64,000 nucleotides of DNA from Apirhabdus apintestini (GCA_033977085.1 CP138906.1:1860001-1924000), one strand, 5' to 3'. Numbered from the stretch's first letter, positions 31,513-42,782 are shown. Translations and numbers: made by a program. Notes: generated from the sequence alone by a model not told the origin.

Positions 31513-32400
31513 TTATCCGCCCCGCGAATTGCGCCGCCCACTGCTTTTTGACGTACTGACCCGAGCATGACGCTTCACCGCCCGGCGGATCTGGTTTGCT
31601 TTGGTGCGACGCCTGTCTTTTTCAACGGCAACTTTACTGGTGGTTTCTGGCGCCAGCTCTACCATCCCACGCAAATAATTCGTTTGCGCTAAATCGAGTT
31701 CCGTCCAGCCACCGCGCGGCAAACCCTTCGGAAGGGCAATATCGCCGTAGCGCACGCGAATCAAGCGGCTAACCTGGACGCCTACCGCCTCCCACAGGCG
31801 ACGAACCTCGCGATTCCGCCCTTCCGTCAACGTAACGTTATACCACTGATTAATACCTTCACCGCCGCTATAACGCAGGGTCTTAAACGCCGCCGGGCCA
31901 TCTTCCAGTTGGATGCCGCGTGTCAATTGGCGCAGCTTAGCTTCCTCAATTTCACCAAAGATGCGTACCGCATACTCGCGCTCTACCTCCCGGCTAGGAT
32001 GCATTAGCCGATTTGCCAATTCACCGTCGGTAGTAAACAATAATAAACCACAGGTGTTTACATCAAGGCGACCGACGGCAATCCAGCGAGCACCATGTAG
32101 TTTCGGTAATCGGTCGAATACGGTTGGCCGCCCTTCGGGATCGCTGCGGGTACAAAGCTCGCCCTCAGGTTTGTAATAAGCCAGAACGCGGCATACGGCA
32201 TCATTTGCCGCTTTTAGCGACACAAGGTGCCCATCAATCCTGATTTTTTGCGTTGACGTTAAAATAAGGCGATCGCCCAGCGTAGAGACTTTGCCATCTA
32301 CACTGACCCGCCCTGCCGCTATCATTGATTCTATTTCGCGGCGGGAGCCATGACCTGCACGCGCCAGTATTTTTTGTAGTTTTTCGCTCTTGTCGTTCAT
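31513..32400 (-). CDS. rluB: 23S rRNA pseudouridine(2605) synthase
   Basis: RluB makes pseudouridine 2605 in 23S rRNA. The product is 295 aa (E. coli 291). An N-terminal S4 RNA-binding domain (EKLQKILARAGHGSRREIES) is followed by the RsuA/RluB core with the catalytic Asp in GRLDVNTCGLLLFTTDG, then a basic tail. Intact. It is the last gene colinear with this E. coli segment before the IS-rich island. Confidence 0.95.
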   Translation of the reverse strand: MNDKSEKLQKILARAGHGSRREIESMIAAGRVSVDGKVSTLGDRLILTSTQKIRIDGHLVSLKAANDAVCRVLAYYKPEGELCTRSDPEGRPTVFDRLPKLHGARWIAVGRLDVNTCGLLLFTTDGELANRLMHPSREVEREYAVRIFGEIEEAKLRQLTRGIQLEDGPAAFKTLRYSGGEGINQWYNVTLTEGRNREVRRLWEAVGVQVSRLIRVRYGDIALPKGLPRGGWTELDLAQTNYLRGMVELAPETTSKVAVEKDRRRTKANQIRRAVKRHARVSTSKSSGRRNSRGG

Positions 32401-32911
32401 TGAGGCACCTCGGGTGTCGCCTTCACAGGCGTCTGAATGATAACTTATTTTTCAATGAGTTATCAAAATGATTGGCCGGCTATTATACCGATTTTCAGAA
32501 TAGATGTAACCCGTTTTATCAAAGCCTGCCAAATAGCAAAATTCTTCCTGCTATTCAAGCGAAATAGGTGATTACTCAGATAAAAGCGAGGTGCCCTCTA
32601 TCCCGAGATCTAATAAGAAATTGGGTAGCCTTTCATTTCAAGAAATATCACTTTCTAACAGCGCCAAACACAGATATTTGCCAGCGCTATCACTCTTTTA
32701 TTGGCTGTAATAAATAATAAACATGTAATGAGAAATAGACTCATTAATAATAGGTCTGTGGAAAAAACCACCTTCTTGAATATTTATCTTTAGCGAAATG
32801 CCGCATTTATCATAGATAAGATATTTCCAATTCACACTTTTTCTGGTATACACATTGCGCGCCATATGGCCCGGATTAAGCCTATAATTATTGAAACACC
32901 AGGATAGCAGA
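32401..32911. other. Gene-free stretch upstream of lipoprotein gene
   Basis: About 510 bp, AT-rich. The E. coli neighbours past rluB (yciQ, yciO, trp genes) are absent. A perfect TATAAT at 32883-32888, 24 bp before the lipoprotein ATG, may be its -10 box; no good -35 at standard spacing. Confidence 0.45.
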
Positions 32912-33340
32912 ATGAATAACGTGCCAACCAAAATTACTCTCGCACTGACAATAGGGCTCACCCTGAGCGCCTGCCAGAGCCATACCACAGCCTTCCCGGC
33001 CCCGGCGCCAAAGATAGTAATGCAGCCGCAGGCTGATAATACGCCGACTTCGCCAGAAAAAGCTAGCCTGGTAAGAAACGTTTAGGATATCGAGAAATGT
33101 CGCACCCAGCTTAATGAGCTACAGTTTTATAACAAAAAAGCCTATATTGCCGGGAAACTAAAATTAAATAAAATTACCAAAACTCAGACTATGATCAATG
33201 CCAGTTCAGGCAGAGCCTCTGATGAAACAATCCACTATATTGCATATTTAAATAATTTATCGTTGAACGAAACTTGCAAAAAGATTGAAAAAGATCTGAA
33301 TGCAGGCATGCTGCGCAAAGCCCTCGCTGCTAGCCTGTAA
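32912..33340 (+). pseudogene. Unassigned lipoprotein interrupted by one in-frame TAG
   Basis: MNNVPTKITLALTIGLTLSA is followed by Cys21, a lipoprotein signal with lipobox LSAC, and then a Pro-rich linker. TAG stands at codon 58 (33083-33085). The same frame then runs 84 more sense codons to TAA at 33338-33340, with a plausible soluble domain containing two Cys (EKCRTQLNELQFYNKKAYIA and LNETCKKIEKDLNAG). No indel is needed, unlike most broken genes here. I do not recognise the family. It could be a simple nonsense mutation, two separate genes, or suppressed. Confidence 0.7.
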
Positions 33341-34014
33341 ACACACGGCATCTCTTCGCATTTCATGACCTTACTGGCGACGCAGGGATTGCCCGCCATC
33401 GATCCTTTCCGGCTTTGCTGGCTATATTGTTCATTTTAAAAATAAATTCATTGTTATTAACTCACTTATCCTATAATAAGACAATACTGTTTTATTTATT
33501 TCATGTCTAAATTTATCTTTTAGTAATGCACTTTCTTAATTGCAAAATACTCACCTCATGTGCATTATATATATCAATATATTGTAAGCATCTTATTTTC
33601 TCCGCTCAAAAATAAATAGCGTGCACATTATTTATCGCTATATATTCAATACATTAACAGTTGATTTTATCTCTGGCATAAAGTAGTGCTAAAATAGCCA
33701 TAATCCACTTGCCGGTAGAATATTTCCTTTGCGTCATAAATATTCTCTGAATACCAGAGATGGCCTACAGGCGCCAGTTTAGGCGCAGCAAAGGCTCTCA
33801 TATAAGGCCAGTAGCGATACTATACGCGGATAGCGATCGTGAGATTTTTATAATTACTGGTAACTCTTCAAAGCAGGTTTTAGCATGGCTATTTAAAGCC
33901 TAGGGTCTGGGTTACGTATAATCCCATCCGTTTTACAGATGGCTGTTCATGCGCGACTGTGAAAATCCGCTTTCATAAAAGGCGGCGTTGCTTTGCCGCT
34001 CCACAGAGGGTTAC
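33341..34014. other. Gene-free AT-rich stretch
   Basis: About 670 bp with no supportable frame. It contains short AT-rich palindromic stretches (such as TGCATTATATATATCAATATA around 33560) but nothing I can name. Confidence 0.45.
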
Positions 34015-34034
34015 CCCTGCGCCAACCCGCAGGG
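34015..34034. repeat. Hairpin beside IS200-like remnant
   Basis: CCCTGCG-N6-CGCAGGG, directly downstream of the IS200-like gene end (34043). IS200/IS605 elements carry subterminal hairpins recognised by TnpA, so this may be the old right end. Confidence 0.45.
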
Positions 34035-34042
34035 CTTTCGCT

Positions 34043-34440
34043 TCACATTCCATTCAGGCTTAATTGATTCTCTTCTTGTTCATGCTTCTCTTGGTACTTT
34101 ACGCAGTTGCGGATCATTTCTGCATTCATACCTGGAGCAGCCGCGCCGTATCCCTTTGCCCAAAAATGATTGCCCCGCAGTATATACTTCAACTACAGGA
34201 ATTTATTGAACTGACGATATCGCTGCTCTGCCTTTAAAGTACCCTATCACTTCCGATGCTGACAATTTCATCGGGATCTTTACCAGCAAATGCACACGGC
34301 CTAACTAAATATTTAGCTCCGCAATTTCAATATAAAGCTGCTGACTTAATATCCCTATATGCCTGTAAATCGTCTTCCTACATTATTCTTCAGTATTTGA
34401 AATCGGCAACCAGGCTGATATTAGCAATGCCAAGACTTAT
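34043..34440 (-). pseudogene. tnpA: IS200/IS605-like transposase (Y1 TnpA) remnant, copy A
   Basis: On the minus strand, pieces read QQLYIEIAELNI, VHLLVKIPMKLSASEVIGYF, KGRAAI, QFNKFL and RGNHFWAKGY, then EMIRNCVKYQEKHEQEENQL to TGA, which is the IS200-type TnpA fold in order. Several internal stops, one frame break near 34230 and loss of the first His of the HUH motif (RVH instead of HVH) show it is dead and old. Upstream limit is approximate (CRFQILKNNVGRR at about 34410). Confidence 0.75.
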
Positions 34441-34763
34441 ATGATGTTTATTCGAGCCTACTCAGAGTGAATCTTTGTCAATTATCGGGATAACCGATTC
34501 GACTTTTCCTATGGATAATGGCCGCCGAGGCCAAAACGCCGGTAACCACGTCCTTAAGTGATTATCATGAAGTAAAAAGCCGCCTGCATAGCAGATGGCT
34601 TTGACACAGCCACCGAAAAGGGAAATTAAACATTACCCTTTCAACCCTGGCTGTATTTTTCTTTCTGCTTTCTCTTTGACTTTCTTATCCTGATATCATA
34701 CATGCCTGCGGAGTATTGCTTCGTTTGCTCTCGCTGAGCCCACAAATCCCCTCTTTGCAGGGT
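34441..34763. other. Spacer between two IS200-like remnants
   Basis: About 320 bp with no recognisable gene. It should contain the ends of the two dead IS200-like elements, but I could not fix them. Confidence 0.4.
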
Positions 34764-35126
34764 TTAATTGCCCCAACGGTTACGCTTTCTGAGATAAGGC
34801 AATTTCGCAAACAGTCTGATAGACGTTCGCTCTTTCACAAATTCCGTGATTTCCAAAGCACTTAAACCTGGCGGTGCTCTGACTACCAGATTCATATGAC
34901 CTACCGGCACATTTAACTCCACAACCGTGAATTTCTTCATGTTGCAGTGAAGGTTAATACTACGGTAAAGCACTTTACCAAGGCTGGCTTTGAGGGTTCT
35001 GTATCTGTACGTCGATGTCCATACGAGATAATGCTGACAGGTGTTACCAACGGTGCAAAACTGATCCACCCCAGCGGTTGAAAACTGATCCAGGGTTAAT
35101 CTGCTCCTCTGAATACAGGGGAGCTT

Positions 35127-36144
<1,018 letters not shown>

Positions 36145-36149
<5 letters not shown>

Positions 36150-36927
36150 GGTCGAACTACAACATCAACGGCTGATGGTGCTTGCTGAACAGCCCAGTCT
36201 GGACAGCCTTATCGGCGCGGCGCCGGCACTGTCGCAACAGGCAGTGGATCAGGAATGGAGCTATATGGACTTCCTGGAGCACCTGCTACATGAGGAGAAA
36301 CTGGCCCGGCATCAGCGTAAACAGGCGATGTACACGCGGATGGCAGCCTTCCCGGCGGTGAAGACGTTCGAGGAATACGACTTCACCTTCGCCACCGGCG
36401 CACCTCAGAAGCAAATCCAGTCGCTGCGTTCCCTGAGCTTCATCGAACGTAACGAAAACATCGTGTTGCTGGGCCCCTCGGGCGTGGGGAAAACACATCT
36501 GGCGATAGCCATGGGCTACGAGGCAGTACGGGCGGGCATCAAGGTTCGCTTCACAACAGCAGCGGACCTGCTGTTACAGTTGTCGACTTCCCAGCGTCAG
36601 GGGCGTTACAAAACGACACTCAATCGCGGTGTCATGGCCCCCAAACTGCTCATCATCGACGAAATAGGCTATCTGCCGTTCAGCCAGGAAGAGGCAAAGC
36701 TGTTCTTCCAGGTCATTGCCAAACGTTACGAAAAGAGCGCGATGATCCTGACCTCTAACCTGCCGTTCGGGCAGTGGGACCAGACGTTCGCGGGTGATGC
36801 AGCCCTGACATCGGCAATGCTGGACCGGATCTTACATCACTCACACGTAGTCCAGATAAAAGGAGAGAGCTATCGACTGAAGCAGAAACGAAAGGCCGGG
36901 GTTATAGCGGAAGCTAATCCTGAGTAA
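36145..36927 (+). CDS. istB: IstB helper ATPase, IS copy 2, intact
   Basis: AAA+ ATPase of IS21 transposition, 260 aa. Walker A GPSGVGKT (residues 110-117), Walker B LLIIDE (167-172). It is the only full-length istB of the two copies, so copy 1 IstA and copy 2 IstB together would make one complete transposition machine. Confidence 0.94.
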
Positions 36928-37037
36928 GCAAGGTGGATCAATATTAGACCGTTGGTGGTGACGGTAAGTGGATCACTTTTTACCCGTTGTTGACAACAGG
37001 GATAGAATACGTGGCAAACGATTTTATATCTGCTCAT

Positions 37038-37315
37038 GCTATTGCCCCTTGATTTGCCGGTAATAAATCGAGCCAGTATTTAGCAGAACATGCTACGAGC
37101 ATAGCCCCCTATGAACGATAGCCACCTCCGACAGAAGGCAGTTTAAAATTTTGCCAATAAAATAAAGGCGATATTGATCCCCCAAAGGGGTGCATCAAAT
37201 CCCTTAAAAAGAAGCCTCGACCAGTCTTGTGAAATTTAAATCCCAAAACAATAATAAGACAAAGCCAAAACCTGTTAATGATCGCGCCTACAGGACGTGG
37301 TTTTCAGTTGGCAAT
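37038..37315. other. Spacer between IS200-like remnant and ihfA
   Basis: About 280 bp. E. coli has btuC downstream of ihfA; it is missing here. No gene seen. Confidence 0.5.
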
Positions 37316-37340
37316 AAAAAGGGTGCCGAAGCACCCTTTT
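37316..37340 (-). terminator. Terminator of ihfA
   Basis: On the minus strand AAAAGGGTGC-TTC-GGCACCCTTTTT, 15 bp past the ihfA stop. Strong stem with T run. Confidence 0.88.
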
Positions 37341-37354
37341 AGGTTCTTGCCAGA

Positions 37355-37653
37355 CTAGTTAGTTTTAGGCGTCGCGCTTTCAACCCGGCTTTTCAGCTTT
37401 TGCCCCGGCCGAAAAGTCACCACACGGCGCGCCGTAATGGGGATGTCCTCGCCCGTCTTCGGGTTACGCCCGGGACGTTGGTTTTTATCGCGCAAGTCAA
37501 AATTACCAAAACCAGAGAGCTTGACCTGCTCACCGTTTTCCAGAGCACGACGGATCTCTTCAAAAAACAGCCGACCAGCTCTTTGGCATCCCGTTTGCTA
37601 AGCCCTAGCTTCTCAAACAGGTACTCTGACATTTCAGCTTTTGTTAGCGCCAT
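37355..37653 (-). pseudogene. ihfA: ihfA, integration host factor alpha, one frameshift
   Basis: IhfA pairs with IhfB to bend DNA at specific sites. It starts MALTKAEMSEYLFEKLGLSK, closely following the pheT stop region as in E. coli. A 6-base run (37562-37567, seven expected) breaks the frame. Corrected, it reads FFEEIRRALENGEQVKLSGF, the NPKTGEDIPITARRVVTF arm and ends TPKTN, exactly 99 aa. Single homopolymer indel. Confidence 0.91.
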
Positions 37654-37657
37654 AGGT

Positions 37658-40045
37658 TCAATCCCTCAATGATGCCTGGAATCGTTCTTTTAATGCCGCA
37701 ACGCATTTAGCAACGGTGGCGGCAATCTCCTCTTCTTCCAGTGTACGGCTGGTATCCTGAAGGATTAGGCTAATAGCCAGGCTCTTATAGCCCTCCGCTA
37801 CACCCTTACCGCGGTACACATCGAATAAGTTTACGCCAACTATCTGATTTGCGCCAACTTTCTTACATTCATTTAAAATATCCACCGCAGGCACATTTTC
37901 AGCTACCAGAACGGCGATATCACGGCGGTTCGCAGGGAACCGGGAAATCTCCTGCGCCTCTGGGATCCGGCGCATCGTAAGCGGTTCCTGAAGCAGCTCA
38001 AACACCAGCGTGCGGCCATTCAGCCCCAGCTTACGCTCCAGCTCTGGATGCACAACGCCCATGAAACCTATGCATTTATCGTCCAGATAAAGCGCGGCGC
38101 TTTGTCCTGGATGTAAGGCAGGATTAGACTGTACGCGAAATTCAATTTCAGATAATTCTCCCGTTAACTCTAGCACGGATTCCAAATCCCCCTTGAGGTC
38201 ATAGAAATCGACGCTATTTTTCGCAAGATCCCAATGCTCTTCGTAGCGGTTGCCGCATATAACGCCGCTAAGAACGGGTTCCTGCCGAATTCCCATCTCA
38301 GCGTTCGCATCCGGAATAAAGCGTAGCCCGCTTTCAAACAAACGAACTCTTCCCTGCTGACGATTTTGATTATAGACCGTCGTCCCTAGCAGCCCCGCCC
38401 ACAGCGATAGGCGCATAGCCGACATCTCGCTGGATATTGGGTTGGGCAATAGTAATGCTTCTTCCTGTGGGTGCAGTAAACGTTGAACTTTCGGATCAAC
38501 AAAGCTGTAGGTGATAACTTCCTGATAGCCTTTATCCACTAACATGCTTTTTATACGCTTCAGGGAAAGACGCGCCTCAAGGTGATCGCCCATAACCAAC
38601 GCAGCCTGCACCGGCCGGTTTGGAATGTTATCGTAACCGTAAATCCGGGCGACCTCTTCCACCAAATCTTCTTCGATAGCCATATCGAAGCGCCAGGAGG
38701 GAGCTACGGTCTGCCATTCCTTATTCCCTTCAGTAACGGTAAATCCAAGACGCTGCAAGATATCCATTACCTGTGCATCAGGTATTTCATGGCCAAGCAG
38801 TTTGTCGAGCTTGCTGCGACGTAAAACGATGTTCGCAGGGACGGGTAAATCGGCTTTACTGGTGGCGTCAATAATGGGGCCGGCCAGGCCTCCACAAATA
38901 TCTACCAACAGATGCGTTGCGCGCTCCATGGCTTTATATTGCAGGGCCGGATCTACGCCGCGCTCATAGCGATGGGATGCATCAGTATGCAAACCGTGAC
39001 GGCGCGCGCGGCCAGTAATCGCCAGCGGGTTGAAGAAAGCGCACTCTAGCAGAATATTTTGCGTCGCTGCGCTGACACCAGAGTATTCGCCGCCAAAAAT
39101 ACCGCCCATCGCAAGCGCCCGCTGGCTATCGGCGATGACTAATGTGTCATCCATCAATTTAGCTTCATTGCCATCCAGCAGCGTCAGCGTTTCACCATTT
39201 TTGGCCATGCGTACAATAATTTCGCCGTCAATACGGTCGAGATCAAATGCATGCATTGGCTGCCCCAGCTCCAGTAAGACATAATTCGTCACATCAACCA
39301 CAGCATCGATAGAACGAATACCGCAGCGACGCAGTTTTTCTTTCATCCATAATGGTGTAGGTGCAGCAATATTAATCCCTTTTATTACTCGACCAAGATA
39401 GCGCGGGCAGGCATTGGGGGCATCAACGCGAATAGGCACTATATCGTCAATCGTCGCTGGCACAGCGATGATTTCTGGTTCAGTCAGGGGCAACTGGTTG
39501 AGGACGGCAACATCGCGTGCGACGCCGATTATCCCTAAGCAGTCTGCCCGGTTTGGTGTCACGCTGATTTCAAGCGCGTTATCATCAAGTTTCAGATAGT
39601 TGCGGATATCGACTCCAACCGGTGCATCGCAGGGCAACTCAATAATCCCGCTATGATCGTCAGTAATGCCGAGTTCTGAAAATGAGCACAGCATGCCTTC
39701 AGAGGGTTCACCGCGTAGTTTAGCTGCCTTAATTTTAAAATCGCCCGGAAGCACTGCGCCGGCAGTCGCCACCGCGACTTTAAGGCCCTTACGGCAGTTT
39801 GGTGCACCGCAAACGATATCAAGCAGCCGCTCACCGCCAGTATCAACTTTCGTTACCCGCAGCTTGTCTGCATTGGGGTGCTGTGCGCACTCAACAACTT
39901 CACCGACAAATACGCCGTGGAAGCTGCCCGCTACCGGTTCAACGCCGTCCACCTCAAGACCTGACATCGTGATTTGCCCGGCAAGTTCATCGCTATTTAT
40001 GGCCGGATTTACCCATTCGCGTAACCACAGTTCACTGAATTTCAT
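37658..40045 (-). CDS. pheT: Phenylalanyl-tRNA synthetase beta subunit
   Basis: Beta chain of the alpha2-beta2 PheRS. The product is 795 aa, exactly as in E. coli. An N-terminal tRNA-binding (OB) domain, the B3/B4 editing domain, the B5 domain and the C-terminal FDX-ACB anticodon-binding domain (ISRFPANRRDIAVLVAENVP) can all be followed. It is the longest intact gene in the window and lies just after pheS. Confidence 0.97.
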   Translation of the reverse strand: MKFSELWLREWVNPAINSDELAGQITMSGLEVDGVEPVAGSFHGVFVGEVVECAQHPNADKLRVTKVDTGGERLLDIVCGAPNCRKGLKVAVATAGAVLPGDFKIKAAKLRGEPSEGMLCSFSELGITDDHSGIIELPCDAPVGVDIRNYLKLDDNALEISVTPNRADCLGIIGVARDVAVLNQLPLTEPEIIAVPATIDDIVPIRVDAPNACPRYLGRVIKGINIAAPTPLWMKEKLRRCGIRSIDAVVDVTNYVLLELGQPMHAFDLDRIDGEIIVRMAKNGETLTLLDGNEAKLMDDTLVIADSQRALAMGGIFGGEYSGVSAATQNILLECAFFNPLAITGRARRHGLHTDASHRYERGVDPALQYKAMERATHLLVDICGGLAGPIIDATSKADLPVPANIVLRRSKLDKLLGHEIPDAQVMDILQRLGFTVTEGNKEWQTVAPSWRFDMAIEEDLVEEVARIYGYDNIPNRPVQAALVMGDHLEARLSLKRIKSMLVDKGYQEVITYSFVDPKVQRLLHPQEEALLLPNPISSEMSAMRLSLWAGLLGTTVYNQNRQQGRVRLFESGLRFIPDANAEMGIRQEPVLSGVICGNRYEEHWDLAKNSVDFYDLKGDLESVLELTGELSEIEFRVQSNPALHPGQSAALYLDDKCIGFMGVVHPELERKLGLNGRTLVFELLQEPLTMRRIPEAQEISRFPANRRDIAVLVAENVPAVDILNECKKVGANQIVGVNLFDVYRGKGVAEGYKSLAISLILQDTSRTLEEEEIAATVAKCVAALKERFQASLRD

Positions 40046-40060
40046 TGGAGTAACCTGCCC

Positions 40061-41044
40061 TTATTTAAACTGTTTGAGGAAACGTAAATCATTTTCGAAG
40101 AAGGCGCGTAAATCCGTGACGCCATAGCGCAGCATGGTAAAGCGCTCCATACCCATTCCGAAGGCAAAACCGGAATAGATTTCCGGATCGATGCCGACAT
40201 TACGCAAAACATTAGGATGCACCATGCCGCAGCCAAGCACTTCCAGCCATTTCCCATTTTTCCCCATAACATCCACTTCGGCGGAGGGCTCTGTAAAGGG
40301 GAAATAGGATGGGCGGAAACGCACCTGGAGATCTTCTTCGAAAAAGTTGCGCAGGAAGTCGTGTAAAGTCCCCTTCAGGTTAGTGAAATTGATATTGGTA
40401 TCGACTATCAATCCTTCCATCTGGTGGAACATTGGGGTATGAGTCTGGTCGTAATCGTTTCGGTATACGCGGCCGGGTGCAATAATACGGATCGGAGGCT
40501 GGTTACCTGCCATAGTGCGGATTTGCACGCCAGAAGTCTGGGTGCGCAATAAGCGCTTCGCATCAAACCAAAAGGTATCATGGTCAGCACGGGCCGGATG
40601 GTGCCCGGGAATATTCAGCGCATCAAAATTATGATAGTCATCTTCAATTTCCGGCCCCGTCGCCACGGTAAATCCTAACTCGCCAAAAAAGTTTCAATGC
40701 GGTCGATCGTTCGTGTAACCGGATGTAAGCCGCCATTTTCGATACGTCGGCCAGGCAGAGAGACATCCAGCGTTTCAGCCGCGAGACGCGCATTTAATGC
40801 CGCATTTTCCAGCATTTCTTTACGCGCATTTAGCGCCTGCTGAACGGCTTCTTTTGCCTGATTAATAACCGCCCCTGCCGCCGGACGCTCTTCTGGCGGC
40901 GAGCTCGCGCAGTGTGGTCATCTGGAGGGTCAGGTGCCCTTTTTTGCCCAAGTATTCAACGCGAACGTTATCTAACGCCGCGGCATCCTGGGACTCGTTT
41001 ATGGCTGCCGTTGCGCGGGCAACCAGCTCTGCGAGTTGTGACAT
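40061..41044 (-). pseudogene. pheS: pheS, phenylalanyl-tRNA synthetase alpha, two compensating shifts
   Basis: Catalytic alpha subunit of PheRS, essential. It starts MSQLAELVARATAAINESQD. One extra base near 40902 (LRELA) and one missing base in the run at 40685-40690 (ETFFGELGF) offset each other, and the total is 984 bp, exactly 327 codons plus stop as in E. coli. Class II motifs (GHHPARADHDTFWF, YRNDYDQTHTPMFHQMEGL, GFAFGMGMERFTMLRYG) are in the clean C-terminal part. Since the gene cannot be lost, read error or rescue is the sensible reading. Confidence 0.93.
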
Positions 41045-41108
41045 GATGTTCCTCTTATGCCAGCGCATACGCCAGCGTCATGGTCTGAAGGCAAACGATT
41101 TACGATAA

Positions 41109-41134
41109 AAAAGGCCTCCTAAAAGGAGGCCTTT
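41109..41134 (-). terminator. pheST attenuator terminator
   Basis: On the minus strand AAAGGCCTCC-TTTT-GGAGGCCTTTTTT, between the pheM leader and pheS. This is the attenuator position in the E. coli pheMST operon, where ribosome stalling on Phe codons controls read-through. Confidence 0.88.
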
Positions 41135-41176
41135 AGCGTATTTTCCGTTTCTTTTCTTACGCAGAAAGCCCCCGAA

Positions 41177-41220
41177 TCAGGTGCGAAAGTAAAAAAGAAG
41201 CGGAAAATAGCAGCATTCAT
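41177..41220 (-). pseudogene. pheM: pheM leader peptide, one T missing
   Basis: ATG at 41220 gives [10 protein letters not shown]. With one T added to the run of T it reads [14 protein letters not shown] and TGA, 14 aa as in E. coli ([14 protein letters not shown]). Five Phe codons sense charged tRNA-Phe. As written the frame runs on through the attenuator. Given the conserved terminator, the missing T is likely an error. Confidence 0.85.
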
Positions 41221-41414
41221 GCTTGCGGTTACCTTATTGCTGTAAAATTTATTGTTTATATTGAACGAGTTAAACTGGAAAAGTCAACGAATATGCGCCC
41301 AGGTAACTCAATATCTATTCTGCACTCCACCGTTAGCCTGATGACCGCGAGGTTTAAAAACGTGCCGGAATAACTTGCTGTTCTGACGATATCTGGTGAC
41401 AGGTGCAAAAGCAA

Positions 41415-41436
41415 AAGAGGGAGCACGCTCCCTCTT
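41415..41436 (-). terminator. Terminator after rplT
   Basis: AAGAGGGAGC-GT-GCTCCCTCTT palindrome 10 bp past the rplT stop. T run is short, so some read-through into pheM is possible, as in E. coli. Confidence 0.7.
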
Positions 41437-41445
41437 AAACCTGAC

Positions 41446-41802
41446 TTATGCCAGCGCTGCTTTCGCTTTTTCAACCAGCGCTGTAAAAGCCACTTTGTCG
41501 AATACGGCGATGTCGGCCAAAATCTTACGATCAATTTCAACAGAGGCTTTTTTCAGGCCATTGATGAATTTGCTGTAAGACAAGCCATTCTGGCGAGCAG
41601 CGGCGTTGATACGTGCAATCCATAACTGACGAAACTGACGCTTACGCTGACGACGGTCACGGTAAGCATACTGACCTGCTTTGATAACAGCCTGAAAGGC
41701 AACGCGGTACACGCGAGAACGCGCGCCGTAGTAACCTTTAGCTTGTTTCAAAATTTTCTTATGACGAGCACGTGCAATCACACCACGTTTTACGCGAGCC
41801 AT
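41446..41802 (-). CDS. rplT: Ribosomal protein L20
   Basis: L20 binds 23S rRNA early in 50S assembly and represses rpmI-rplT translation in E. coli. The product is 118 aa, equal to E. coli: MARVKRGVIARARHKKILKQ to KVAFTALVEKAKAALA. Intact. Confidence 0.98.
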   Translation of the reverse strand: MARVKRGVIARARHKKILKQAKGYYGARSRVYRVAFQAVIKAGQYAYRDRRQRKRQFRQLWIARINAAARQNGLSYSKFINGLKKASVEIDRKILADIAVFDKVAFTALVEKAKAALA

Positions 41803-41937
41803 TTACTCTCTCCTGTATCTATTCTGTTTCCTCTCCCTTACGCGAAAGCGTGCTTATCAGTTACGGATAAACCGATGTGCACTGAACAAAACCCGCGATA
41901 GCGTAAAACAGAGGCTAAAAAAGTGAAAAACGCAGTG

Positions 41938-42159
<222 letters not shown>

Positions 42160-42239
42160 TTAATAAACGAAATACGGGCGAACGCCCGAAGCTTACGCGT
42201 TAAAACGTAAAGCTTCGGGATACGCTACTTGAAGGCCCG

Positions 42240-42779
42240 TTATTTCTTCTTAGGAGCGAGCACCATGATCATCTGGCGACCTTCGATCCTCGATGGGAAC
42301 GATTCGACTACCGCCAGTTCACTCAGATCGTCTTTGACGCGGTTAAGCACCTCCATACCGATCTGTTGGTGGGCCATTTCACGCCCGCGAAAACGCAGGG
42401 TGATTTTGGCCTTATCGCCTTCTTCGAGAAAGCGAATCAGGCTGCGGAGTTTTACCTGATAGTCGCCTTCGTCGGTACCAGGACGGAATTTAATTTCCTT
42501 AACCTGGATAACTTTTTGCTTTTTCTTCTGTTCTTTAGAAGATTTGCTCTTTTCATAGAGGAACTTGCCGTAATCCATAATACGGCATACGGGCGGCTCG
42601 GCATTGGGGCTGATCTCGACTAAATCGACACCGGCTTCCTCAGCCTTTTCAAGAGCTTCTCTCAGGCTGACAATACCAATTTGCTCGCCATCTATACCTG
42701 TTAAGCGAACCTCTTGAGCGCGGATTTCGCCGTTAATGCGATTAGGACGCGCGGTTTGAACTCGTTTTCCGCCTTTAAT
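42240..42779 (-). CDS. infC: Translation initiation factor IF-3, AUU start
   Basis: IF-3 keeps ribosomal subunits apart and proofreads start codons. Its own gene starts with the rare codon AUU, which lets IF-3 repress itself. Here ATT at 42779 begins IKGGKRVQTARPNRINGEIR, preceded by GGAGGAATAAGGT, and the frame is open to TAA at 42240 (179 aa; E. coli 180). No ATG start fits: an ATG-only search starts at the internal MDYGKFLYEKSK (42578). Intact. Confidence 0.96.
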   Translation of the reverse strand: MKGGKRVQTARPNRINGEIRAQEVRLTGIDGEQIGIVSLREALEKAEEAGVDLVEISPNAEPPVCRIMDYGKFLYEKSKSSKEQKKKQKVIQVKEIKFRPGTDEGDYQVKLRSLIRFLEEGDKAKITLRFRGREMAHQQIGMEVLNRVKDDLSELAVVESFPSRIEGRQMIMVLAPKKK

Positions 42780-42782
42780 ACC

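Noticed and set aside
32912..33340. TAG read as a sense codon across the window (alternative genetic code)
   Set aside because: Many intact genes and corrected frames end in TAG (pyrF, sapB, ihfA), so TAG is a normal stop here.
33880..34030. Possible cobalamin-type riboswitch before the IS200 remnant
   Set aside because: No conserved B12-box was found and no downstream B12 gene exists; the hairpin fits the IS200 end better.
34169..34774. ATTGCCCC direct repeats at 34169 and 34767, apparently an 8-bp target duplication around a 598-bp insertion in one IS200 gene
   Set aside because: The region left of 34169-34176 continues as its own IS200-type frame (VHLLVKIPMKLSAS, KGRAAI), so these are two separate tnpA remnants and the repeat is the shared GN codons of the conserved RGNHFW/WGN motif.
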